Part shown: positions 23,599 to 32,046 of the stretch, one piece after another
Numbering within the stretch: position 1 is the first letter of the stretch
How the letters are laid out: each line of letters begins with the position of its first letter
Assembly: GCF_003094615.1 (NCBI RefSeq)
Contig: NZ_QDKO01000009.1
Coordinates: 248,001-312,000, forward strand
Origin: Caulobacter radicis
GTDB taxonomy: Bacteria; Pseudomonadota; Alphaproteobacteria; Caulobacterales; Caulobacteraceae
Length of the DNA stretch: 64,000 nt
Direction: 5' to 3'
Translations under genes and position numbers: made by a program
Notes under the pieces: generated by a model
What the model was told of the DNA's origin: nothing
The model's database searches: none
Seen by the model: the letters and a program-made list of their open reading frames with translations, nothing else

Positions 23599-24846
23599 GT
23601 GTCACGTCTGGTGATGAAGTTCGGCGGCACCTCGGTGGCCGACCTGGAGCGCATCCGCCGGGTGGCGCGCCTGGTCGCCGCGGAAGTCGCCACGGGCAAG
23701 CAGGTCGCCGTCGTCGTTTCCGCCATGTCGGGCAAGACCAACGAACTGGTCGCCTGGACGGACGGAGCCGGCCGCGCCGCCGCGGGCCTGCCGGAGTCTG
23801 ACGACGAGTACGACGCCGTCGTGGCGTCGGGCGAGCAGGTGACCGCCGGCCTGCTGGCCATGACCCTGCGCAACATGGGCCACAAGGCCCGCTCGTTCCT
23901 GGGCTGGCAGGTGCCGATCATCACCGACGAGGCCCATGGCCGCGCCCGGATCGAGGAGATCCCGTCGGAGAACCTGGACGCCTGCTTCGAGGCCGGCGAG
24001 ATCGCCGTCATCGCCGGCTTCCAGGGCGTGACGTCCAAGCAGCGCATCACCACGCTGGGCCGTGGCGGTTCGGACACCAGCGCCGTGGCCATCGCCGCCG
24101 CGGTGAAGGGCGCCTGCGACATCTACACCGACGTGGACGGGGTCTACACCACCGACCCCCGGATCGAGAGCAAGGCCAAGCGCCTGGCCAAGATCAGCTA
24201 CGAAGAGATGCTGGAAATGGCCTCGCTGGGGGCCAAGGTGCTGCAGACCCGTTCGGTCGAGATGGCCATGGCCCATCGCGTCCCGGTGCGGGTGCTGTCG
24301 AGTTTCGTCGAGCCGGGCGAAGCCCCGGGCCAAGGTACGATCGTCTGCGACGAGGAAGAAATCATGGAAAAGCGCATCGTCTCGGGCGTCGCCTACAGCC
24401 GCGACGAAGCCAAGATCACCCTGCTGGGCCTGCCCGACCATCCGGGCGTGTCCTCGGCCATCTTCGGCCGCCTGGCCGACGCCAACGTCAATGTCGACAT
24501 GATCGTGCAGTCGCGCGCCCGCAGCGCCGACACCGCCAACATGGAGTTCACCGTCGGCAAGCGTGACGCCACGCGGGCCCTGGAGATCGTCCGCGGCGCC
24601 CAGGCCGAGATCGGCTTCGAGGACGTGGCCGTCAACGAGGACGTGGCCAAGGTGTCGGTGATCGGCGTGGGCATGCGCAGCCACGCCGGCGTCGCCCAGT
24701 CGATGTTCGCGGCCCTGGCCGAAAAGAACATCAACATCCAGGTCATCTCGACCTCGGAGATCAAGATCTCGGTCCTGATCGACGCGGCCTACACCGAACT
24801 GGCCGTCCGCGCCCTGCACGCCGTGTACGGCCTGGACCAGCTGTAA
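23599..24846 (+). CDS. lysC: Aspartate kinase
   Basis: A 415-residue monofunctional aspartokinase. The N-terminal kinase domain starts at MSRLVMKFGGTSVAD (KFGGTSV is the ATP-binding signature), with TLGRGGSDTSAVAIA and ICIDVDGVYTTDPR-type substrate residues (here YTDVDGVYTTDPRI). Two C-terminal ACT domains (about 270-340 and 345-415) give feedback control by lysine and/or threonine. The GTG at 23599 is taken as start; an ATG five codons later is possible. It catalyses the first step to lysine, threonine, methionine and diaminopimelate. In alphaproteobacteria it commonly neighbours ubiG and ptsP, as here. Confidence 0.95.
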   Translation: MSRLVMKFGGTSVADLERIRRVARLVAAEVATGKQVAVVVSAMSGKTNELVAWTDGAGRAAAGLPESDDEYDAVVASGEQVTAGLLAMTLRNMGHKARSFLGWQVPIITDEAHGRARIEEIPSENLDACFEAGEIAVIAGFQGVTSKQRITTLGRGGSDTSAVAIAAAVKGACDIYTDVDGVYTTDPRIESKAKRLAKISYEEMLEMASLGAKVLQTRSVEMAMAHRVPVRVLSSFVEPGEAPGQGTIVCDEEEIMEKRIVSGVAYSRDEAKITLLGLPDHPGVSSAIFGRLADANVNVDMIVQSRARSADTANMEFTVGKRDATRALEIVRGAQAEIGFEDVAVNEDVAKVSVIGVGMRSHAGVAQSMFAALAEKNINIQVISTSEIKISVLIDAAYTELAVRALHAVYGLDQL

Positions 24847-24866
24847 GAACGGTTTCGAGCCACGGT

Positions 24867-24969
24867 GCGTCCTTCGAGGCTCGCCTGCGGCTCGCACCTC
24901 AGGATGAGGAAGTCATTGCATTGAATTCCTCATCCTGAGGCGCCCGCGCGAGCGGGCCTCGAAGGACGC
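24867..24969. repeat. Long inverted repeat of the GCGTCCTTCGAGGC...CCTCATCCTGAGG family
   Basis: GCGTCCTTCGAGGC and its reverse complement end the element, and an inner pair CCTCAGGATGAGGAA / TTCCTCATCCTGAGG encloses a short AT-rich loop with GAATTC. A shorter relative lies at 39.34-39.43 kb. It follows lysC and may end or protect its transcript. Confidence 0.85.
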
Positions 24970-25049
24970 AAAGTCGGGTTGGGGCCGCGCCGTCGTCCAA
25001 ACGTCGCCATGACGCGTTAGTCAGGCGGCAGACCGATTACGAGACCCCC

Positions 25050-25514
25050 ATGCCCGACGTCTTCAAGTTCGATCCCGCCGCCAAGACGGTGACCTTCCAC
25101 GGCGACGCCGGGCTCGAGCTGCTCTACGACCTGCTGCTGCGCGCCAAGTTCGGCGACGGCTACGAGAAGCCGCTGCTGATCAGCCCGTGGCTGGCGGCGC
25201 TGCTGCGCCAGCTGGACCAGGCCCTGCCCGACGACGGCCAGTGGTTCCCCGAAAAGCCCGGCCAGCCGATCTTCGACACCGACGACCTCCTGGCCATGGG
25301 CGACGCCGTGATCGAGGAAGGCCACACGGTCGGCTGGTGGACCATGACCGAGCCGGAAAAACGCGACTACCTGCGCAACGTCATCGCCGCGCCCCATCCC
25401 CTGACCGACCTGCAGGTCGAGTTCATCGAGAGCGACATCGACGCGGCCCTGCAGCAGGCCCGCCGCCTGGTCATGGACGCCGAGGAGCCCCTGGCCCTGC
25501 CCGGGCACGGCTGA
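25050..25514 (+). CDS. Hypothetical protein, 154 residues
   Basis: A soluble acidic protein with no signal or membrane segment. It begins MPDVFKFDPAAKTVTFHGDA. The segments LLISPWLAALLRQLDQAL, then GQWFPEKPGQPIFDTDD and TMTEPEKRDYLRNVIAAPHP, suggest a mixed alpha/beta fold. I recognise no family or catalytic motif. It sits after the lysC repeat and 18 nt before the AraC-type regulator gene in the same direction. Confidence 0.65.
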   Translation: MPDVFKFDPAAKTVTFHGDAGLELLYDLLLRAKFGDGYEKPLLISPWLAALLRQLDQALPDDGQWFPEKPGQPIFDTDDLLAMGDAVIEEGHTVGWWTMTEPEKRDYLRNVIAAPHPLTDLQVEFIESDIDAALQQARRLVMDAEEPLALPGHG

Positions 25515-25532
25515 GTTCGCTATAGTGAGGTC

Positions 25533-26267
25533 ATGGGCCACGACCTGACCGCCCCCGCAGAGCTGTCCTTCCGCCGCTACAGCGTCGAGGCGATCTCGCA
25601 CGCCCACGACTTCGACCAGATCGTGCTGCCGCGTCGTGGCGTGCTGGAGATCGAGATCGACGGCAAGGGCGGCCGGGTCGATCCGGGCAGCGCCGCGGTG
25701 ATCCCGCCGGGCGCGCGCCACGTCTGCGCCGCCGACGGCGAGAACCTGTTCGTGGTGGCCGATATCGGCGCCGCCCTGATGGCGCCGTTCGAGCGCCTGC
25801 GCGACAAGCCGTTCGCTTCGGTGACCAGCCCGGTGCGCGGCCTGCTGTCGTTCCTGGCGGGCGAGGCGCCGGGCGGGATCGACGACGGCGTCGCGGGCCT
25901 GTGGACCCCGCTGCTGCTGCGCGGCCTGTCGAGCGGTCCGGTCGCCGTCGATCCGCGCCTGGCCCGCGCCGCGACGATGATCGAGACCCGCTATCATCAA
26001 CCGCTGACCGTCCGGGATCTGGCGGCCGAGGCCGGCATGAGTCAGAGCCGCTTCTTCGACCGTTTCGCCGCCGCCTATGGCGCGACCCCGCATGCCGCCC
26101 TGAGCGATGCGCGGCTGCGGGCCGCCCAGCACCTGCTGGACGATCCGGCCCTGTCCATCGCCGAGATCGCCGTCCGCACGGGCCATGGCGACCAGAGCAC
26201 GCTGACCCGGCGGATGAAGGCCGTGCTGGGCGTCACGCCCGCGGCCTGGCGCAAGGGGCGGCGCTAG
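25533..26267 (+). CDS. AraC-family transcriptional regulator with cupin sensor
   Basis: A 244-residue regulator. Residues about 1-90 form a cupin sensor (SHAHDFDQIVLPRRGVLE; DPGSAAVIPPGARHVCA). Residues 145-244 hold the two AraC helix-turn-helix motifs (LTVRDLAAEAGMSQSRFFDR; SIAEIAVRTGHGDQSTLTRR) ending in KAVLGVTPAAWR, the family consensus. A -10-like GCTATAGT ends 6 nt before the ATG, suggesting a leaderless transcript. The regulated target may be the nearby transporter gene at 26.7 kb, but that is only proximity. Its stop shares CTAG with the convergent gene. Confidence 0.88.
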   Translation: MGHDLTAPAELSFRRYSVEAISHAHDFDQIVLPRRGVLEIEIDGKGGRVDPGSAAVIPPGARHVCAADGENLFVVADIGAALMAPFERLRDKPFASVTSPVRGLLSFLAGEAPGGIDDGVAGLWTPLLLRGLSSGPVAVDPRLARAATMIETRYHQPLTVRDLAAEAGMSQSRFFDRFAAAYGATPHAALSDARLRAAQHLLDDPALSIAEIAVRTGHGDQSTLTRRMKAVLGVTPAAWRKGRR

Positions 26268-26536
26268 GCGCGGAAGCTCCTGTAGAGATGCCTGACGCCG
26301 CGGACGATCATGAACAGGCCGACCGTGGCGGCGAAGGCGAGCGGGGCGGACGCCCAGGGGAAGACGTCCTGGTCGGTGTTTCCCCGCCCCGGACCCGCGA
26401 TCTTGAACCATCCGAAGAACGCCAATCCGGCGAGGAAGGCCGTGCCCAGCAGGGTCAGCATCAGGCCGTTCAGGCGATCGGCCCAGAGGTCTTCCGGGCT
26501 GGCCTTTGGGGCGGGCGTGTCGGTGGACGGGGCCAT
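26264..26536 (-). CDS. Small two-span membrane protein
   Basis: A 90-residue protein with a Pro/Ala-rich N-terminus, then two hydrophobic segments (GLMLTLLGTAFLAGLAFFGW; APLAFAATVGLFMIVRGV) and a short basic end. The frame continues far upstream, but MAPSTDTP is the first start that makes biological sense. It is convergent with the AraC gene, sharing the bases CTAG at the stops, and divergent from the DMT transporter. No family recognised. Confidence 0.55.
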   Translation of the reverse strand: MAPSTDTPAPKASPEDLWADRLNGLMLTLLGTAFLAGLAFFGWFKIAGPGRGNTDQDVFPWASAPLAFAATVGLFMIVRGVRHLYRSFRA

Positions 26537-26671
26537 GGTCGCGGCTCGGTTGCGGTTATCGATCTTGAGTTTAGCCAGGGCGCGGCGGAGGGCAACGGGG
26601 CGGGAGCCTTCGCCCGATCTTCGGGAGCTTTCGCCAAAGCCAGGGCCGCGCGCGCCTGCTAGGTCCGGGCG

Positions 26672-27637
26672 ATGATCAGTCCCCGGAACCTCCTGCTCGG
26701 TCTTGTCTACGGTCTTGTCGCCGGCGCGCTTTGGGGCGGGGTGTTCCTGGCGCCGAAGCTGCTGGACGCCTTCACGCCGTTGCAGATGACGGCGGGGCGC
26801 TACATCGCCTACGGCCTGGCCGCCGCCCTGCTGCTGGCCCCGACCTGGAAGTCGGTCATGGCGCGCATGGACGGCCGCGACTGGCGGGATCTCGCCCTTC
26901 TGAGCCTGCTGGGCAACCTCGTCTACTATGTGGGCCTGGCGGTCGCCGTGCAGACGGCGGGTGTCGCCTTGGCCTCGCTGATCATCGGCCTGCTGCCCGT
27001 GACCATCACCCTGGCCGGCGCGCGCAAGGGGGAGGGCACGCCCCTGCGCGCCCTGGCCGGGCCGCTGGCCCTGATCATCGCCGGCGGCGTCTGCATCAAC
27101 GTGGCGGTCTTCACCGCGCCGTCGGGCGCGCCGGCCGGCAAGCTGATCCTCGGCGTGCTGGGCGCGACCCTGGCGCTGGCGGTGTGGACCGCCTACGCCG
27201 TCTGGAACGCCCGCCGCCTGGCCGCCACGCCGAAGTTCAACAGCCACGAGTGGTCGCTGCTGACGGGCCTGGCCACGGGGCTGTTGTCGCTGGTGCTGGT
27301 CGTGCCGGCCTTCATGCTGGGCGGAAAGGCCCATCCACCGGCCGCCTGGACCTGGTTCTGGCTGGTCAGCTTCGCCGTGGCCATCGGCGCTTCGGTGATC
27401 GGCAACGGCCTGTGGAACGCCGCCAGCCGCGTGCTGCCGCTCAGCCTGTCGGGCCAGCTGATCGTGTTCGAAACCCTGTTCGCGCTGCTCTACGGCTTCC
27501 TGCACGAGGGCCGCTGGCCGCATCTGCTGGAAGGCGCGGCGATCGTGCTGATGCTGGCCGGCGTGATCTGGTCGGTGCGGCTGCATCGGCCGTCGGCGGC
27601 GCATGCGGCGGTCGAGGCGGAGACTTCTCACCCGTAA
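26672..27637 (+). CDS. EamA/DMT-family transporter
   Basis: A 321-residue integral membrane protein with about ten spans in two repeats of five, the EamA layout. The first half opens GLVYGLVAGALWGGVFLAPK and the second begins near KLILGVLGATLALAVWTAY. A GCTAGGTC element (seven of eight matches to the housekeeping -10) ends 6 nt before the ATG, so the transcript may be leaderless. It follows an AraC regulator and an inverted pair of short repeats lies after its stop. Substrate unknown; amino acid or metabolite export is the family norm. Confidence 0.85.
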   Translation: MISPRNLLLGLVYGLVAGALWGGVFLAPKLLDAFTPLQMTAGRYIAYGLAAALLLAPTWKSVMARMDGRDWRDLALLSLLGNLVYYVGLAVAVQTAGVALASLIIGLLPVTITLAGARKGEGTPLRALAGPLALIIAGGVCINVAVFTAPSGAPAGKLILGVLGATLALAVWTAYAVWNARRLAATPKFNSHEWSLLTGLATGLLSLVLVVPAFMLGGKAHPPAAWTWFWLVSFAVAIGASVIGNGLWNAASRVLPLSLSGQLIVFETLFALLYGFLHEGRWPHLLEGAAIVLMLAGVIWSVRLHRPSAAHAAVEAETSHP

Positions 27638-27732
27638 AATCCCCGCGAAAGCGGGGACCTAGGCTTTTTCCGCCATCTGTGGCGCTCGACGATAAAACTG
27701 CTGGCTCCCCGCTTTCGCGGGGATTTTACGGA
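27637..27732. repeat. Inverted pair of short CCCCGCGAAAGCGGGG repeats
   Basis: Two units, AAAATCCCCGCGAAAGCGGG (27637-) and its inverse CCCGCTTTCGCGGGGATTTT (to 27729), lie about 50 nt apart, directly after the transporter stop. Each is a hairpin, and together they form a longer one. A single unit of the same family is at 7.86 kb. Confidence 0.7.
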
Positions 27733-27868
27733 ACGTGGAACGCCGGAAAAGCATGACGCGAACATGAACAGGCGCGTTCAGGTCGGGTTCAAACGGCGAG
27801 GCTCATAAAGGCCATCAACAGCGCCGCCCTCGGGATTGGCGACGCTTCTGGAACAAGGAGCACATGCC

Positions 27869-28276
27869 ATGAAGACCTTCGGTAAGTTCAGCAAGATCGC
27901 CATCAGCACCGCCATCGCCGGCGCTCTGGTCCTGCCCGCCTCGGCCGCCTTCGCCGGCGATCGCGGCAAGAGCAACAAGACCGAGCGGGCGATCCTGGGC
28001 GCTGTCCTGGGCGGCGCGGCCGGCGCCATGCTGGGCGACGGCGACGGCGGCGCGATCGCGGTCGGCGCCCTGGCCGGCGGCGCCCTCGGCGCGGCCACCG
28101 CCACCGACAAGCGTCATCACCGCTACAGCAGCCGCTACGACAACCGTCGCCCGTACTACAGCGACAACCGCTACGGCTATGACCGCTACGACCGTCGCGA
28201 CGATCGTCGTGATGGGCGCCGCTACCAGGGCGATCGCTACAACACCGGCTACGACTACTACGGTCAGCGCCGCTAA
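27869..28276 (+). CDS. Secreted glycine-zipper protein with Tyr/Arg/Asp-rich tail
   Basis: A 135-residue protein. The start MKTFGKFSK has AAGGAG 8 nt upstream and gives signal peptide ISTAIAGALVLPASAAFA. The glycine zipper spans about 42-85 (AILGAVLGGAAGAMLGDG; AVGALAGGALGAATA). The C-terminal 50 residues are almost only Tyr, Arg, Asp, Asn and Ser (RYDNRRPYYSDNRYGYDRYD), resembling the repeats in the glycine-zipper protein at 20.3-21.4 kb. It has its own strong terminator. An envelope or stress role is plausible, not shown. Confidence 0.82.
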   Translation: MKTFGKFSKIAISTAIAGALVLPASAAFAGDRGKSNKTERAILGAVLGGAAGAMLGDGDGGAIAVGALAGGALGAATATDKRHHRYSSRYDNRRPYYSDNRYGYDRYDRRDDRRDGRRYQGDRYNTGYDYYGQRR

Positions 28277-28302
28277 GCGGATCGCCGCCAAGCTAGGCAA
28301 TG

Positions 28303-28334
28303 CGCCGCCCCTTCCCGGAGGGGCGGCGTTTTTT
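28303..28334 (+). terminator. Rho-independent terminator after the glycine-zipper gene
   Basis: CGCCGCCCC pairs perfectly with GGGGCGGCG around TTCCCGGA, followed by six T. Confidence 0.9.
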
Positions 28335-28388
28335 GCGCCCTTAGGTAAAGGAAAACCGTGCTCGCGCACTGTGCGGCGCGCGAAATCT

Positions 28389-28396
28389 GCTATAGC
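28389..28396 (+). promoter_or_regulatory. Candidate -10 element for ptsP
   Basis: GCTATAGC matches seven of eight positions of the GCTANAWC consensus, about 60 nt before the chosen ptsP start. No clear -35 is visible. Confidence 0.35.
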
Positions 28397-28456
28397 GCCC
28401 ATGAGAGGACGACGTGCTTCGACACGTCCGAACCAAGGGAGCGCACGACAGGCGAC

Positions 28457-30721
28457 ATGGCAGGCCCCGGCATCGCCGTTCGAGGACCCAGAAGCCTGCT
28501 TCGCCAGATTCGCGAGGCCATGGCCGGCGGCGGCCCCGCCCAGGCCAAGCTCGACATGGTGGTGCGCACCATCGCCATCTCGATGGTGGCCGAAGTCTGC
28601 TCGATCTATCTGCGCCGCGCCTCGGGCGACCTGGAGCTGTTCGCCACCGAAGGCCTGTCGCGCGACGCCGTCCACGTCACCCGCATGAAGCCGGGCGAGG
28701 GCCTGGTCGGCGAGACCATGCGCCTGGGCCGGCCGCTGAACCTGTCGGACGCCGCCAGCCACCCGCAGTTCTCGTATCGTCCGGAAACGGGGGAAGACCC
28801 CTATCACGCCTTCCTGGCCGTGCCGCTGCTGCGCGGCGGCCGGGCGATCGGCGTGCTCGTCGTCCAGAACCGCACCGAGCGGGTCTACGAGGACGAAGAG
28901 GTCGAGGACCTGCAGATCATCGCCATGGTGCTGGCCGAGATGGTCAGCTCCAGCGAGCTTCTGGGCGCCGACGAACTCAAGGACGTCGAGCTGGCCCCGC
29001 ACAAGCCCGAACGGCTGAAGGGCTCGCGCTTCGCCGAGGGCCTGGCTTACGGCGTGGCGGTGCTGCACGAACAGCCGGTGGCGCCCGAGCAGCTGCTGTC
29101 GGACGACGCCCTGGCCGAGGAGGCCCGGCTCTCCTACGCCATCGAGGCCCTGCAGACCCAGATCGACGAGATGCTGGAGGGCCAGCACGGCCTGGTCGGC
29201 GCCTCGTACGAGGTGCTCGAGACCTACCGCCTGTTCGCTCACGACCGGGGCTGGAACCGCGGCCTGCAGGAGGCCGTGCGCTCGGGCCTGACCGCCGAGG
29301 CGGCGGTCGAGCGGGTGCGCTCTGAGCATCGCGCCCGCCTGGGCCAAGCCCGCGACCCCTATCTGCGCGAGCGGCTGCACGACTTGGAAGACCTGAACGA
29401 CCGGCTGCTGCGCCACCTGTCGGGCGACGTCCACGCCGTGCGCCAGCTGCCCGAGGACGCGATCCTGATCGCCCGCAACCTGGGCCCCGCCGACCTCCTG
29501 GAATACGACCGCACCAAGCTGAAGGGCATACTGCTCGAGGAAGGCTCGGCCGCCAGCCACGCCGGCATCGTTGCCCGGGCGCTGGACATCCCGTGCGTCG
29601 GCCGCCTGGCCGGCCTGCGCGACCGGGTCAGCGAGGGCGACCCGGTTGTGGTCGACGCCGAGACGGCCGAGGCCTGGCTGCGGCCGCGCCCGGACGTGGT
29701 CAAGGCGCTGAAGGCCCGGATGGAGGTCCGCGCCCAGCGCAAGGCCGAGTTCGCCCGCCTGCGCGACACGCCGGCCTTCACCCGCGACGGCTCGAAGATC
29801 ACCCTGCTGATGAACGCGGGCCTGGCCGTCGACCTCGACATCCTGGGCGAGACCGGGGCGGAGGGCATCGGCCTGTTCCGCACCGAGTTCCAGTTCATGG
29901 TCGCCGAGGAGATGCCGCGGCTGGAGGCCCAGACGACGCTGTACGAGAAGGTGCTGGAGGCGGCCGACGGCATGCCGGTGACCTTCCGCACGCTCGACCT
30001 GGGCGGCGACAAGCTGCTGCCGTACATGGAGCTGGAGCGCGAGGACAATCCGGCCCTGGGCTGGCGCGCCGTGCGCATGGGCCTGGACCGCCCGGCCCTG
30101 CTGCGCCTGCAGATCCGCGCCCTGATCAAGGCCGCCAACGGCCGCGAGCTGCGGATCATGTTCCCGCTGGTGGCCAATGTGGACGAGTTCCGCGCCGCCC
30201 GCGCCTTCGTCGACCAGGAAGTGGCCTGGGCCCTGAAGCGCGGCCGGCCCGCGCCCGCGCGCCTCGACGTCGGAGCGATGGTCGAGGCCCCCTCGCTTCT
30301 GTGGCATTTGGACGCGCTGCTGCCGATGACCGACTTCGTGTCGGTCGGCACCAACGACCTGATGCAGTACCTGTTCGCCGCCGACCGGGGCAATCCGCGG
30401 GTGTCGGACCGCTACGACCCCCTGTCGCCGGCGGCCTTGCGGGCGCTGAAGACCATCCAGCAGGCCTGCGAGGACACCGGCACCCAGGTGTCGGTGTGCG
30501 GCGAGATGGCGGGGCGTCCGCTGGAGGCCTTCGCCTTGGTGGCCTTGGGTTTCGACCGCCTGTCGATGCCGCCGGCCGGTATCGGACCGGTCAAGCAGAT
30601 GGTGCTGTCGTGCGATCGCGAGGCGGCCCGGCGCAATGTCGAGGCCCTGTTGAAGGGCTCCGGCGGGTCTCTCCGGGGCGAGATCGAAACCTTGGCCAGG
30701 AAGCTCTATGTCGCCGTCTAG
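28457..30721 (+). CDS. ptsP: Nitrogen-PTS enzyme I (PEP-protein phosphotransferase with GAF domain)
   Basis: A 754-residue protein. Residues about 20-160 form a GAF domain (LFATEGLSRDAVHVTRM; YHAFLAVPLLRGGRAIGVLV), the feature separating PtsP from sugar-PTS enzyme I. The phospho-accepting His368 is in GSAASHAGIVARAL. The C-terminal PEP-binding barrel has GIGLFRTEFQFM, FRTLDLGGDKLLPY, SVGTNDLMQYLFAADRG and VSVCGEMAGRPL (catalytic Cys). In the nitrogen PTS it passes phosphate from PEP to NPr (HPr-like) and EIIA-Ntr; in Caulobacter this system affects ppGpp control through glutamine sensing by the GAF domain. The longer upstream frame is less likely than this ATG. Confidence 0.95.
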   Translation: MAGPGIAVRGPRSLLRQIREAMAGGGPAQAKLDMVVRTIAISMVAEVCSIYLRRASGDLELFATEGLSRDAVHVTRMKPGEGLVGETMRLGRPLNLSDAASHPQFSYRPETGEDPYHAFLAVPLLRGGRAIGVLVVQNRTERVYEDEEVEDLQIIAMVLAEMVSSSELLGADELKDVELAPHKPERLKGSRFAEGLAYGVAVLHEQPVAPEQLLSDDALAEEARLSYAIEALQTQIDEMLEGQHGLVGASYEVLETYRLFAHDRGWNRGLQEAVRSGLTAEAAVERVRSEHRARLGQARDPYLRERLHDLEDLNDRLLRHLSGDVHAVRQLPEDAILIARNLGPADLLEYDRTKLKGILLEEGSAASHAGIVARALDIPCVGRLAGLRDRVSEGDPVVVDAETAEAWLRPRPDVVKALKARMEVRAQRKAEFARLRDTPAFTRDGSKITLLMNAGLAVDLDILGETGAEGIGLFRTEFQFMVAEEMPRLEAQTTLYEKVLEAADGMPVTFRTLDLGGDKLLPYMELEREDNPALGWRAVRMGLDRPALLRLQIRALIKAANGRELRIMFPLVANVDEFRAARAFVDQEVAWALKRGRPAPARLDVGAMVEAPSLLWHLDALLPMTDFVSVGTNDLMQYLFAADRGNPRVSDRYDPLSPAALRALKTIQQACEDTGTQVSVCGEMAGRPLEAFALVALGFDRLSMPPAGIGPVKQMVLSCDREAARRNVEALLKGSGGSLRGEIETLARKLYVAV

Positions 30722-30791
30722 ACTGATGGCCGGTTAACCTTGCGGCCAAGTTTAGCTCATTGAATCCGGCCACTTACTTTGATATCCACAA

Positions 30792-30819
30792 TTGAATGTT
30801 AACGAATGCCGGCTAGCGT
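30792..30819 (+). promoter_or_regulatory. Candidate rodZ promoter
   Basis: TTGAATG (30792-30798), 13 nt, GCTAGCGT (30812-30819): a partial match to the Caulobacter housekeeping consensus, in a locally AT-rich stretch about 60 nt before the gene. Confidence 0.4.
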
Positions 30820-30877
30820 CGGCGCAAATCGGTCGGACTCTCGTGCGACGCGAATTTTCTGGGGTGATCTGTTCGTC

Positions 30878-31960
30878 ATGCCGCTCGACACGGGCACGGT
30901 GAGCCATTTGAACCTGGTCGCCGAAGGCGATCGTGACGACACGGTCGCGCCGCCGGCGCAGCCGTCGGTCGACCATGGCGTCGACCTGGGCGAGGCCCTG
31001 CGCGCCGCCCGTCTGTTCCATGGCATGACTTTGCAGGACGTGGCCGACGCCACGCGCATCCGCCAGGCCTATGTCGAGGCGCTGGAGGACATGCGCCTGG
31101 ACGAGTTGCCGTCGCGTCCGTTCACCATCGGCTACATCAAGGCCGTGGCCGGCCTGCTGCGCCTGGATCCCGAGGCGGCCGTGGCCCGCTTCAAGCTGGA
31201 AGCCCACGACGACGCCGAGCCGCTGCGCGCGCCCATCGGCGTGCACCGTCAGCGCGACCCGCGCCTTGGCCTGCTGCTGGCCGGCGGTCTGCTGGTCGGC
31301 GGCGCCATCGTGCTGTGGAACGTCGCCCAGCGCGCCATGACCCACGACGCCGAGCCCAAGGCCCAGGTGGCCTCGCAGGCAGCGCCCGCCGCTCCGGCGA
31401 CCTCGGTTCCAGCCCAGGCCGGCGGCGCCGTCTCGCTCGGCGCGCCGCTGCCGGCCCCGGCCGAATCGACCACGCCCGCGCCCTACGTGACCCCCGGCCT
31501 GGAAGCCGCCGCCGCCGCCGGCGGTTCGGCCGACGCCGTGGCCGCCGCCGCCAAGGCCCGCAAGGAAGCCGAGGCCCTGGCCGCTCCGGAGGCGATCGCC
31601 AACCTCGGCGCGCCGTTCAAGGGCAAGGGCGCGATGTATGGCGCGGCCCCGACCGACTCGGCCGGCGTGATCCTGCAGGCCCGCAAGTCGACCTCGCTGA
31701 CGGTGCGCGGCGCCGACGGATCGGTCTATTTCACCCGCTGGCTGTCGACCGGCGACGCCTTCCGCATCCCGCGCACGCCCGGCCTGGTGGCCGACGTCTC
31801 CGAGCCGACCTCGATCGACGTGTTCACCAATGGGGTGCTGACCGGCCGCCTTTCGGCGCCGCAGACCCAGCTGTCGAAGCTGGCGCCGGCGCCCGCCGCC
31901 GCGCCCGCGCCGGGCAAGCCCGCCGTCGCCCCGGCGACCGCGACGACGCCCCGCCGCTGA
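30878..31960 (+). CDS. rodZ: RodZ-like cell-shape protein (HTH, membrane span, periplasmic domain)
   Basis: A 360-residue bitopic protein. The N-terminal cytoplasmic helix-turn-helix of the Xre/RodZ type (LGEALRAARLFHGMTLQDVA; RPFTIGYIKAVAGLLRLD) contacts MreB in known RodZ proteins. A single membrane span (LGLLLAGGLLVGGAIVLW, about 129-146) is followed by an Ala/Pro-rich linker and a C-terminal DUF4115-like beta domain (STSLTVRGADGSVYFTRWL; GVLTGRLSAPQ). The next gene is ispG, the same rodZ-ispG order as in E. coli, which supports the call. MPLDTGTV is taken as start; an in-frame ATG 24 codons upstream is less likely. Confidence 0.88.
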   Translation: MPLDTGTVSHLNLVAEGDRDDTVAPPAQPSVDHGVDLGEALRAARLFHGMTLQDVADATRIRQAYVEALEDMRLDELPSRPFTIGYIKAVAGLLRLDPEAAVARFKLEAHDDAEPLRAPIGVHRQRDPRLGLLLAGGLLVGGAIVLWNVAQRAMTHDAEPKAQVASQAAPAAPATSVPAQAGGAVSLGAPLPAPAESTTPAPYVTPGLEAAAAAGGSADAVAAAAKARKEAEALAAPEAIANLGAPFKGKGAMYGAAPTDSAGVILQARKSTSLTVRGADGSVYFTRWLSTGDAFRIPRTPGLVADVSEPTSIDVFTNGVLTGRLSAPQTQLSKLAPAPAAAPAPGKPAVAPATATTPRR

Positions 31961-31985
31961 TCCTTTCCGTCGATCCTTTCCGAGC

Positions 31986-32010
31986 GGCGTCACGAAGCTT
32001 CCGTGACGCC
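31986..32010 (+). other. Hairpin between rodZ and ispG
   Basis: GGCGTCACG pairs perfectly with CGTGACGCC around AAGCTTC; only CTT follows, so it is a weak terminator at best. It abuts the candidate ispG -35 sequence (TTGGGTT at 32012). Confidence 0.5.
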
Positions 32011-32046
32011 CTTGGGTTCCTTCGCCAAACCCCTTAGATTGGCGCC

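Noticed and set aside
27729..27800. General stress (EcfG/SigT-type GGAAC-N16/17-CGTT) promoter before the glycine-zipper gene
   Set aside because: Only TGAAC-N17-GTT with imperfect ends is found; not enough to support a call.
27815..30307. 830-codon open frame on the minus strand
   Set aside because: Antisense to both the glycine-zipper gene and ptsP; no domain.
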